Below are positions 8,958-16,558 of a DNA stretch of 64,000 nt, piece after piece. The DNA lies in assembly GCA_963701445.1 (NCBI GenBank), contig CAVPAM010000003.1:62001-126000 (forward strand), given 5' to 3'. The stretch comes from CAKZLS01 sp963701445 (GTDB lineage Bacteria > Pseudomonadota > Alphaproteobacteria > Rhodospirillales > Defluviicoccaceae). The position numbers and the translations under genes are program-made. The notes below the pieces were generated by a model, which did not search any database, was not told where the DNA came from, and was given only the letters and a program-made list of their open reading frames with translations. Position 1 is the first letter of the stretch. Each line of letters starts with the position of its first letter.

Positions 8958-9929
8958 TCAGGTCACGCGGGTTTTCATCGTCTCGGTGGCGCGGACCAGG
9001 GCCTTGCGGATGCCCGTCTCCATGGCGGAGTGGCCGGCGTCGGGGACGACGACGTAGGTGGTCTGGGGCCATTTGCGCGCCAGCGCGTCGGCGGTGGCGA
9101 TGGGACACACCATGTCGTAGCGGCCCTGGATGATGATGCCCGGAATGTCCTGCAGCCGGTGGACCTGGTCCAACAGGTCGACGCCGTCCAGAAACAGGTG
9201 GTTGGTAAAGTAATGGGCCTCGATGCGCGCGAGTGCCAGGGCCGACATCACGCCGCCGATCGCCCGCAGGTTCAGCCGTTCCGACCGGGGGATCAGGTTC
9301 GAACAGCCGGTCTCGTAGCGGCTCCACGCCACACCGGCCGCGCGATGCACGGAGACGTCGGGATCGGTCAGGCGCTTGTAGTAGTTGCCGAGGAGATCGC
9401 CGCGCTCGGCCGCCGGCAGGAATTCGCGGAAGGCGCGCGCCGCTTCCGGAAAGAACAGTCCCATGCCGTTGAGGAACCAGTCCACTTCCCGGCCCGTTCC
9501 GAGGAAGATGCCCCGCAACACGAAGCCGGAGCACCGCTCCGGCCGGCGCACGCCGTAGACCAGCGCGAGGGTGGATCCCCAGGATCCGCCGAACAGCAGC
9601 CAGCGTTCGATGCCGAGATGCTCCCGGAGGCGCTCCATGTCGTCCACCAGGTGATCGGTGGTGTTGTCGACGAGGTCCGCGTGGGGGGTGGAGCGGCCGC
9701 ATCCGCGCTGGTCGAAGATGACGATCCGGTAGACCTGGGGGTCGAAGAACCGCCGGTGGGCGGGCGCCGCTCCGGCTCCCGGACCGCCGTGGACAAAAAC
9801 CACCGGGATGCCGTCGGGATTGCCGGACTGTTCCCAATACATGGCGTGCCGGCCATCGAGGGCGAGCACCCCCGTTTCATAGGGTTCGGTCTCCGGAAAC
9901 AGATCGTCGCGGAAGTATCCGGTATCCAT
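8958..9929 (-). CDS. pip: Proline iminopeptidase
   Basis: Cytosolic alpha/beta-hydrolase that releases N-terminal proline from peptides (peptidase family S33). Seen: oxyanion segment VHGGPGAGA, DQRGCGRS, the nucleophile elbow GGSWGSTLAL, and the Asp and His segments IIQGRYDMVCP and DAGHSAME. Start placed at the ATG giving DTGYFRD because gaggag lies 6-7 bp upstream; an open frame extends nine codons further. 323 residues, the usual length. Monocistronic by context. Confidence 0.95.
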   Translation of the reverse strand: MDTGYFRDDLFPETEPYETGVLALDGRHAMYWEQSGNPDGIPVVFVHGGPGAGAAPAHRRFFDPQVYRIVIFDQRGCGRSTPHADLVDNTTDHLVDDMERLREHLGIERWLLFGGSWGSTLALVYGVRRPERCSGFVLRGIFLGTGREVDWFLNGMGLFFPEAARAFREFLPAAERGDLLGNYYKRLTDPDVSVHRAAGVAWSRYETGCSNLIPRSERLNLRAIGGVMSALALARIEAHYFTNHLFLDGVDLLDQVHRLQDIPGIIIQGRYDMVCPIATADALARKWPQTTYVVVPDAGHSAMETGIRKALVRATETMKTRVT

Positions 9930-10104
9930 CGCTCGCTCCTCGGACAACCGAAACATTATGGCAAAAACGGGACGAACTTAGAATAACACCCGGTCGCGGC
10001 CCTTTCCGCTAGCTTTTTTCATAGTTGATCATATTCTTCACCGCTATCGCGACCCTTAATTGATACGGCCGACAAAATTTTCGCCCCTCCTGGCATCCGT
10101 CGCC

Positions 10105-10944
10105 ATGCACCGTCACTTTCTCGCCTCGGCGATCGTTGTCTGCTTTTGCGCGCCATCCCTGGGCGGCGACGTGCGGACGTCTCCCCCGGCGTCCTCCTCC
10201 GCCGTGGTCACCCGGGTCGCCACCGGCGACACGTTCGATATCGACCGGCGGATCGAGGGCGCGGCGCGGGTCAAGCTGGCGGGGATCCAGGCTCCCAGGC
10301 GATCCGTCGGTCCGCCGGATCTCGCGTCCTGGCCGCTGGCCGAGGAAGCGCGCGACGCGCTGGCATCCCTGGTTCTCGGCCGGGGCGTCGTCCTCGAACC
10401 CACGGGTCCCGGGACGGATCGCCATGGCCGGCTGGTGGCGCAGGCGTATCGCGACGACGGGACGTGGATCCAGGGTGAACTGCTGGCGCGCGGCCTCGCC
10501 CGGGTCTTCACCTTCGCGGACAACCATGCCCGGGCCGCCGAGATGCTGGCGATTGAGGAGTCGGCGCGCAAACGGGGCCTGGGACTGTGGGGCGATCCGT
10601 TCTACGCGGTGCGCGCGCCCGGGAACGCCGGTCGGGACATCGGCAGTTTCCAGGTGATCGAGGGGCGGGTGGTGAAGGCGGCGCGGGTCAAGAACCACGT
10701 CTATCTCAATTTCGGCGCCGATTGGCGGACGGATTTCACCGTCAGCGCGCGGGTGAGGGATCTTCCCCGTTTCGCGGATTCGGGGCTCGACCTGTTGTCG
10801 CTGGGCGGCCGGGACATCCGGGTGCGCGGCTGGCTGAAGGACTACGGCGGCCCGATGATCGACGCCACCCACCCCGAGCAGATCGAGGTCCTCGGGCCGG
10901 AAACGCCCTATCCGGAACCCACCGGCGGCCCGGACAACCCATAG
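10105..10944 (+). CDS. Secreted SNase-like (thermonuclease-fold) protein
   Basis: About 279 residues. The N-terminal HRHFLASAIVVCFCAP looks like a signal peptide, which is why I start at 10105 rather than at the upstream ATG (10060). Residues about 30-165 form a staphylococcal-nuclease-like fold: VVTRVATGDTFDI, VKLAGIQAP, DRHGRLVAQAY, ELLARGLARVF and ARKRGLGLW. The usual catalytic Arg pair is only partly evident, so nuclease activity is likely but not certain. A C-terminal extension of about 90 residues (QVIEGRVVKAARV) may bind nucleic acid. Its last 37 bp overlap the convergent polymerase gene. Confidence 0.8.
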   Translation: MHRHFLASAIVVCFCAPSLGGDVRTSPPASSSAVVTRVATGDTFDIDRRIEGAARVKLAGIQAPRRSVGPPDLASWPLAEEARDALASLVLGRGVVLEPTGPGTDRHGRLVAQAYRDDGTWIQGELLARGLARVFTFADNHARAAEMLAIEESARKRGLGLWGDPFYAVRAPGNAGRDIGSFQVIEGRVVKAARVKNHVYLNFGADWRTDFTVSARVRDLPRFADSGLDLLSLGGRDIRVRGWLKDYGGPMIDATHPEQIEVLGPETPYPEPTGGPDNP

Positions 10945-12152
10945 GGACGCCCCGGCGTCCGGGCGGCGACGGCGAGCGGCAGGGCCGCGGCGAGGAAGAA
11001 ATAGACGATGGTGGAAACGTGCATGAGCAGGCCGTTGGTGATCAGGCCGCTGATCAGGAGCACGTAGAAGAACGCCCGCGCCCGCCCCGGCAGGACCAGG
11101 TACAGGCCGAGGAAGACCATGGCGAGCCCGGCGAGACCCACCAGCCCCGTCTCGACGACGGTGTGGATCAGGTCGCTGTGCGAGTTCGACACCTGCCAGG
11201 ACCAGATCGGGGACGTGAACCAGTCGCTGTCGATCCCGGTGCCGAACAGCAAGGGACCCAGCTCGCGGGACGACAGGATCTCCCAGCGATGCAGGTAGTT
11301 GCCGATCCGCCCGCTTCCCAGGGACGCGACATTCTCGTCGGTGTGGGTCACGTAGGCGGCCAATCCGACCGCGCACAAGGCCAGCGCCGCGAAGAACAGC
11401 GCCCGCAGGGTGGGCTCGGCCTTGATCCGGTGATAGAGCGCATAGGCCGTGTAGACCGCGAGCATGAGCCAAGCCGTGCGGCTGTGATATCCGAGGGAGA
11501 CGACGGATCCGAGGGCGAGAAGGGGCCACGCCACCGCCGGCGCGACCAGACCGTACCGCCGCATCTGGTCGAGCAGAAACACGCTCAACAGCATGAAGTA
11601 CGCGCTGGCGTGAATGCCCGGTGTCCATGGGAACAGAGAATACCCGGTGATGGGCGCCCACACTTCGAGACCCACCGTCTTGGTCGCCGATGGCCCGCCC
11701 AGGGCGATCAGCGCGCCGAGGACGATGGTGCCGACGACGATGCCGCGCAGCAGCCGCGCCGGCAGGACGTCGGCGTAGGACAGGATCCAGATGGCCATCG
11801 CATAGACGGCCATGGCCTTCAGACCGGCCTGCAGCGACGCGCCGCGCGCGGCGGCCGCGGGGTCCTCGAAACCGAACCCGTGACTGACCACCCAGCACAG
11901 GCAGATCAGCGCGCCGCCGGCGAGGACGAAAAGGTTCCAGGGGCGTGGCCGGTTGACGAGCGCCAACAACGCCAGCAGAACGTGAACGACCGCCAGCGCG
12001 CCGGCCCACGGATGCCGGATGGCGGCGTCCACGTGGTTGAACGCGAAGGTATAGCCGTACTGCGCGATGACGACGCAGGGAAACAGTGCCCGGACCACGG
12101 CCACGTCCGTGGGCATGCCCGGAGACACGATTGCCTTTCGGGAACCTAGCAT
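10908..12152 (-). CDS. O-antigen ligase/polymerase family membrane protein
   Basis: 414-residue multi-spanning protein (about 10-12 helices) of the WaaL/Wzy superfamily. The signature periplasmic loop is present: HRWEILSSRELGPLLFGTG, then SNSHSDLIHTVVETGLVG, equivalent to the N-x-H/E-x-G motif. Start taken at the ATG 17 codons inside the open frame because aaggg lies 9 bp upstream. It polymerises or ligates lipid-linked glycan in the periplasm (family). It opens the polysaccharide region and is transcribed away from it, ending 37 bp inside the SNase-like gene. Confidence 0.85.
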   Translation of the reverse strand: MLGSRKAIVSPGMPTDVAVVRALFPCVVIAQYGYTFAFNHVDAAIRHPWAGALAVVHVLLALLALVNRPRPWNLFVLAGGALICLCWVVSHGFGFEDPAAAARGASLQAGLKAMAVYAMAIWILSYADVLPARLLRGIVVGTIVLGALIALGGPSATKTVGLEVWAPITGYSLFPWTPGIHASAYFMLLSVFLLDQMRRYGLVAPAVAWPLLALGSVVSLGYHSRTAWLMLAVYTAYALYHRIKAEPTLRALFFAALALCAVGLAAYVTHTDENVASLGSGRIGNYLHRWEILSSRELGPLLFGTGIDSDWFTSPIWSWQVSNSHSDLIHTVVETGLVGLAGLAMVFLGLYLVLPGRARAFFYVLLISGLITNGLLMHVSTIVYFFLAAALPLAVAARTPGRPYGLSGPPVGSG

Positions 12153-12343
12153 TCGTCGTGCCCTTGAAACGCCTGCCGATGACGGCCGTTGAAGCTCGCG
12201 CAACCCATCGATGAAAGTGGCATGCGATCCACTAAAATTGCTTTAATACGGTGTCCACGGACGCAACCGTGCCGGAGCGGCGGCATCGCGACAGTATACG
12301 GTTGTTCTCCGTCCGATGGCAAACCACGCGGCGGGCCCGTTTC

Positions 12344-13627
12344 ATGACACCGAAAACATCTCCCGGAAAATCCAGGAACGGTCGGTTCTATGCCATCCTC
12401 GCGATTTTCCTGATCGGGCTGTTCGCTGTCTTCGTCGAGCTGACGTCCTATGTCATCTTGGTCGTTCTCGGGCAGAATTTCTATTTGCCCCTCGCGCTCC
12501 GCGACACCGGGCGGATCGAGAGCCTGGCGCGGACCGACACGCTTCTCGCCAGCAACGAATTCAGCCGGGAGCTGGGCTGGGAGCCTCGATCCGAAAATCC
12601 CCACGGATACCGGGGACCCGAAAAACCCGTCGGGGACGCCGCCATCGCCCTGTTCGGCGACAGCTTCACGCTGGGTTTCCACCCCATCGAAAAGTCATGG
12701 CCATACCTGCTGGAAGTCGAACTGGGCAGGCCCGTGCTGAACTTCGGCGTCGGCGGCTATGGCGTGGACCAGGCCTATTGGCGGTTCCAGAAGCGGTACC
12801 TGGGCAACCTCCAGACTCCCTATGTGGCCCTCGTCGTCATGTCCGAGAACATCGCGCGCAACCTGTCGCTCTACCGGGGATTCTACAACCGGCGCGCGGA
12901 GCTGGCGGCCACCAAGCCGCGATATACGGTCGGCGGCGACGGACGCGTCGGCTATATCGAAAATCCCCTGGCCTCCAGGCGGGAGCTGCCGAAACTGGCG
13001 GATCCGGACGTTCTCGAACGGATCGGCAAGGACGATTACTGGTACCGGCATTTCGATCAATTCGGCCTCAACGAAATGATCGGATTTCCCTACAGCTATT
13101 ACTTCCTGAAGGCGCTGCCCTACTATGTCAGCCGTTTCCGCATGCACAGGATACGGGAGAGCGCTCCGTACAAGGAGCTGTACGCGGATCCCGACGCAAC
13201 GCTCATCCTGCGCCACATCATCGAACGCTTTATCGACGACGCGCGTTCGGCCGGATCCGTCCCCATCGTCCTTTTCCTGCCGAATTGGATGGACATGGAC
13301 GACGTGATCCACAAGCAAGGCGAAACATGCTACGCGGATTTCGTGGAAGCGGTCAGGGCCGGGCATCCCGCCACCTTTGACGGACTATCCTACTTCCTGC
13401 CGCGCCTTTCGCGCGGCGAACCCATCTCGGCCTTCTTTCAGTCGCGGAGCAACGGCCACTACAACGCGCTTGGCGACCGGGTGGTCAGCCAGGGGTTTTA
13501 TCGCGACTTGATGGCCCTTGACGAGGACCATGGCCTGCTGGCGGCCGATCACGCGGGCGGACCGTGGCAACGCCCGGCTACGGAAGGCCCTCGCTCAGGA
13601 TCTTCTCCACATACGCCGGAACGATGA
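12344..13627 (+). CDS. Membrane-anchored SGNH/GDSL hydrolase
   Basis: About 427 residues. One membrane helix near residues 16-40 (AILAIFLIGLFAVFVEL), then an extracytoplasmic SGNH domain: nucleophile block ALFGDSFTLGF, the glycine block GVGGYGVDQAYWRF and the His block SNGHYNALGDRV near the C-terminus. Such proteins add or remove acyl groups on exopolysaccharide or LPS, AlgJ/AlgX-like (family inference). The start is uncertain; a GTG at 12251 would add 31 residues without a clear benefit. The 3' end overlaps the convergent sirtuin gene by 50 bp. Confidence 0.75.
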   Translation: MTPKTSPGKSRNGRFYAILAIFLIGLFAVFVELTSYVILVVLGQNFYLPLALRDTGRIESLARTDTLLASNEFSRELGWEPRSENPHGYRGPEKPVGDAAIALFGDSFTLGFHPIEKSWPYLLEVELGRPVLNFGVGGYGVDQAYWRFQKRYLGNLQTPYVALVVMSENIARNLSLYRGFYNRRAELAATKPRYTVGGDGRVGYIENPLASRRELPKLADPDVLERIGKDDYWYRHFDQFGLNEMIGFPYSYYFLKALPYYVSRFRMHRIRESAPYKELYADPDATLILRHIIERFIDDARSAGSVPIVLFLPNWMDMDDVIHKQGETCYADFVEAVRAGHPATFDGLSYFLPRLSRGEPISAFFQSRSNGHYNALGDRVVSQGFYRDLMALDEDHGLLAADHAGGPWQRPATEGPRSGSSPHTPER

Positions 13628-14312
13628 TCGACGCCGGACCGTAGATGGTCTGCGCGAACAGCGTCGCCCCCGTCGAGGGTTCGAGGTTGAGTTCGACCGT
13701 GTGCGCGTCCGTGAGCTGGCGCACGTGGCTAACGAAACCCGCGGCCGGGTAGACGTTGCCCGACGTGCCGATGGACATGAACAGGGAACACTCCTCCAGC
13801 ATCCGGTAGATCCGCGCCATTTCCAGCGGCATCTCGCCGAACCACACCACATGGGGCCGCATCCAGCCCAACTGGCCGCACGCCGGACACGCGGTTTCAA
13901 CGGTCAACTCCGCGTACCATTGGAACAGGCTGGTGCACGAGTCGCACCGCGCCTTGAGAAGTTCCCCATGCATGTGCACCAAGTTCCTGTTTCCCGCCCG
14001 CTCGTGCAGGTCGTCGATGTTCTGGGTGACGATCAGCACATCGCCCGGCCATTCCCGTTCAAGCCGCGCCAGGGCCTCGTGGGCGGGGTTGGGGAGAACG
14101 CTCGGATCGTCGAGATTCGCCCGCCGGTCGTTGTAGAACTCGTGGACCATCGCCGGATTGCGCTGGAAAGCCTCGGGCGTCGCCACGTCTTCCAGCCGCA
14201 CCTTCGACCAGATACCATCGGCGCAGCGAAACGTATCGAGCCCGGACTCCTTGGAGACGCCGGCTCCGGTGAGGATGACGATGTTCTTCGGGGAATGATC
14301 GGTCTGGTGCAT
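13578..14312 (-). CDS. cobB: NAD-dependent protein deacylase, sirtuin family
   Basis: 244 residues. NAD site ILTGAGVSKESGLDTFR, core TQNIDDLHERAG, catalytic His in VHMHGELLKARC, and a zinc site formed by CDSC and CPAC. The segment EFYNDRR carries the Tyr-x-x-Arg pair that in CobB/SIRT5-type sirtuins recognises acidic acyl groups, so desuccinylase activity is plausible. I start at HQTDHSP although the frame is open for 86 codons further, because those codons lie over the divergent phosphatase gene. It faces the LMW phosphatase operon. Confidence 0.93.
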   Translation of the reverse strand: MHQTDHSPKNIVILTGAGVSKESGLDTFRCADGIWSKVRLEDVATPEAFQRNPAMVHEFYNDRRANLDDPSVLPNPAHEALARLEREWPGDVLIVTQNIDDLHERAGNRNLVHMHGELLKARCDSCTSLFQWYAELTVETACPACGQLGWMRPHVVWFGEMPLEMARIYRMLEECSLFMSIGTSGNVYPAAGFVSHVRQLTDAHTVELNLEPSTGATLFAQTIYGPASIIVPAYVEKILSEGLP

Positions 14313-14366
14313 CGGTATCGTTGCCGCTCGCTCGAAGTTCGTGATAGTCGGGACACAACAGGCTAC

Positions 14367-14372
14367 GGAGGA
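14367..14372 (+). promoter_or_regulatory. Ribosome binding site deciding a TTG start
   Basis: ggagga lies 7 bp before the TTG at 14380. It selects this TTG over the GTG at 14341 and gives a protein of normal LMW-phosphatase length beginning just before VLFVCLGNICRSP. Confidence 0.7.
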
Positions 14373-14379
14373 ATCTGTT

Positions 14380-14853
14380 TTGGTCAACGTTTTGTTCGTG
14401 TGCTTGGGGAACATCTGCCGTTCGCCCTCGGCGGAGGGCGTTTTCCGGGCATGCGTGGAACGCGAGGGCCTGTCCGACCGTATCGCCATCGACAGCGCCG
14501 GAACCGGCGACTGGCACGTGGGCAATCCCCCCGATCCCCGCGCGCAAGCCGCCGCGCTGCGGCGCGGCATCGATCTCTCGGGTCTCCGCGCCCGCGTCGC
14601 GCGGCCCGAGGATTTCCATCGTTTCGATTATGTCCTTGCCATGGATCACGAAAATCTCGCCGACCTCGCGAGAATGTGCCCGGACGGAATGGAAAGCCGC
14701 CTCGCCCTGTTCCTGGACTTCGCGCCTGCCCTCGGCCAGCGGCACGTTCCGGACCCCTACTACGGCGGAGCGCGAGGCTTCGAGGTCATGCTGGACCTCA
14801 TCGAGGGCGGATCGCGCGAACTTCTCGCCCACATCCGGCGCACGCACTTTTAG
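14380..14853 (+). CDS. Low-molecular-weight protein tyrosine phosphatase family
   Basis: 157 residues, exactly family size, starting at TTG. The active-site P-loop CLGNICRSP is 8 residues from the start, and the general acid is in PDPYYGG. It is the first gene of a tight trio with the fructosamine kinase (8-bp gap) and a HAD phosphatase. In bacteria such phosphatases next to fructosamine-kinase homologues are thought to act on phosphorylated ketoamines in protein deglycation rather than on phosphotyrosine (published concept). A role in Wzb-like control of polysaccharide export is the alternative. Confidence 0.9.
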   Translation: MVNVLFVCLGNICRSPSAEGVFRACVEREGLSDRIAIDSAGTGDWHVGNPPDPRAQAAALRRGIDLSGLRARVARPEDFHRFDYVLAMDHENLADLARMCPDGMESRLALFLDFAPALGQRHVPDPYYGGARGFEVMLDLIEGGSRELLAHIRRTHF

Positions 14854-14861
14854 GAAATCCG

Positions 14862-15716
14862 GTGGCCGATCGCATCGAGGACATCATCGAACGGGTGACC
14901 GGCCGGCCTCCGGCCGGATCGGCGCCCATGGGCGGCGGGTGTGTCGCCAACGTCAGGCGATTTGCATTGCCGGATGGCGGATCGGTCGTCGCGAAATCCG
15001 GCCCGCCCGGCGCCAATCTCGCCCTGGAGGGCGACATGCTCCGTTACCTTTCGGAACACAGCATGCTGCCAGTTCCGGCGGTCCTGCACGCCGAGGACAC
15101 GCTCCTGCTGATGAGCGGCGTGGAAACCGATGGCGGCATCGACGCGGCGGCCGAAACCGACGCGGGGACGCTGCTCGCGGATCTCCACGCGGTGCCGGCG
15201 GACGCCTTCGGGTTCGAGTACGACACCCTGATCGGCGGCCTGCGCCAGCCCAATCCGTGGACGCCCTCGTGGGTGGATTTCTTCCGCGAATGGCGGCTGC
15301 TGTACATGGCGCGGGAAGCCCTGGACGCGGGCCGCCTTCCGGCGCCGCTGATGGGCCGCCTGGAGACGCTCGCCGGCCGGCTCGATCGCTGGATCGAGGA
15401 ACCGGAGCGGCCCTCGCTGGTCCACGGCGACATGTGGACCGGCAACGTCTTGTGCCGTGGCGGGCGGATCGCCGCGTTCATCGATCCGGCCATCTATTAC
15501 GCCGACGCCGAGATCGAACTGGCGTTCGCCACCCTGTTCGGGACCTTCGGGACACCGTTCTTCGAGAGCTATCAGCGGCGGCGCCCGCTCCGGCCCGGCT
15601 TTTTCGAGCGGCGCCGGGACCTCTACAACCTGTACCCGCTTCTGGTGCATGTGCGCCTGTTCGGCGGTCACTACGTGTCCTCCGTCGAGGGCATCGTCCA
15701 ACGATTCGGAGTCTAA
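14862..15716 (+). CDS. Fructosamine/ketosamine-3-kinase family protein
   Basis: 284 residues from a GTG start. The family signature is nearly complete: GGCVANVRRF at the nucleotide loop, SLVHGDMWTGNVL as catalytic loop and FIDPAIYYADAEIEL as the metal-binding segment, matching HGDLWSGN and IDPAxYYGDRE of FN3K-type kinases. It would phosphorylate sugar adducts (fructosamine, ribulosamine, erythrulosamine) on amines so that they fall off. Placed between a LMW phosphatase and a HAD phosphatase, this looks like a protein or metabolite repair cassette. Confidence 0.87.
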   Translation: MADRIEDIIERVTGRPPAGSAPMGGGCVANVRRFALPDGGSVVAKSGPPGANLALEGDMLRYLSEHSMLPVPAVLHAEDTLLLMSGVETDGGIDAAAETDAGTLLADLHAVPADAFGFEYDTLIGGLRQPNPWTPSWVDFFREWRLLYMAREALDAGRLPAPLMGRLETLAGRLDRWIEEPERPSLVHGDMWTGNVLCRGGRIAAFIDPAIYYADAEIELAFATLFGTFGTPFFESYQRRRPLRPGFFERRRDLYNLYPLLVHVRLFGGHYVSSVEGIVQRFGV

Positions 15717-15721
15717 AAGTC

Positions 15722-16399
15722 ATGCCGGTATCGCCGGAGCTCGTCATCTTCGATTGCGACGGCGTTCTCGTGGACAGCGAGATCATCGCGTGCCGGGTTC
15801 TGTCGCGCGAATTGACCGGCATGGGCCTGCCGCTGACCCCGGAGGATTGCCTGGCCGAATTCACCGGCATCTCCATGGCGTCGGTCATGGCGCGCATCGA
15901 GACGATGATGGGACGCGCGCTGCCCGAGGATTTCGAACAGACCCTGCGGCGGAAGGACTTCGAGGCCTTCCGGACCGAACTCCAGCCCGTGCCCGGCGTC
16001 AAGGCGATGCTGCCGCGCCTCGGCGTGGCCAGGTGCATTGCCTCTTCCGGCGCCATCGAGAAGATGCGGCTGACCCTCTCCACGACCGGATTGCTCTCCA
16101 GTTTCGAGCCGCACCTGTTCAGCGCCCAGATGGTCCGGCGCGGCAAACCGGCGCCCGATCTGTTCCTGTATGCCGCCGAGCGGATGGGCGTCGAGCCAGG
16201 GGCGTGCGTGGTCGTGGAGGACAGCGCCGCCGGGATTTGCGCGGGGTTGGCCGCCGGAATGCGCGTTCTGGGGTTCGCGGGCGGCAGTCACGCCGACGAT
16301 CGATACGCGGCGATGCTTCGAGGGTCCGGCGCCGAGACGGTGTTCGGGGACATGAACGAACTGCCCGGACTTCTGGAGCCCCGGACCGGTTCGACCTGA
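15722..16399 (+). CDS. HAD-family phosphatase (beta-phosphoglucomutase-like)
   Basis: 225 residues with all HAD motifs: I FDCDGVLVDSE, II ASSG, III the Lys in RRGKPAPDLF, IV VVEDSAAGICAG. The helical cap between motifs I and II is of the PGM/phosphatase type. It starts 5 bp after the fructosamine kinase, so it is co-transcribed and likely acts on small phosphorylated sugars linked to that pathway. Substrate unknown. Confidence 0.9.
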   Translation: MPVSPELVIFDCDGVLVDSEIIACRVLSRELTGMGLPLTPEDCLAEFTGISMASVMARIETMMGRALPEDFEQTLRRKDFEAFRTELQPVPGVKAMLPRLGVARCIASSGAIEKMRLTLSTTGLLSSFEPHLFSAQMVRRGKPAPDLFLYAAERMGVEPGACVVVEDSAAGICAGLAAGMRVLGFAGGSHADDRYAAMLRGSGAETVFGDMNELPGLLEPRTGST

Positions 16400-16558
16400 C
16401 CCGTTTCGCATCCGAATGTTGCATTGCACAACGCGGAGCGGGTAAGGTCTTCCCCTGATGGCGAATGGACACGAAGACATGCGCCGGCCGGTGGTGACGG
16501 AAAAACGGTCGGGCGCGGTCGCCGGCCGTCAAGTCACGTGCCACGGGGAACATGGTCG

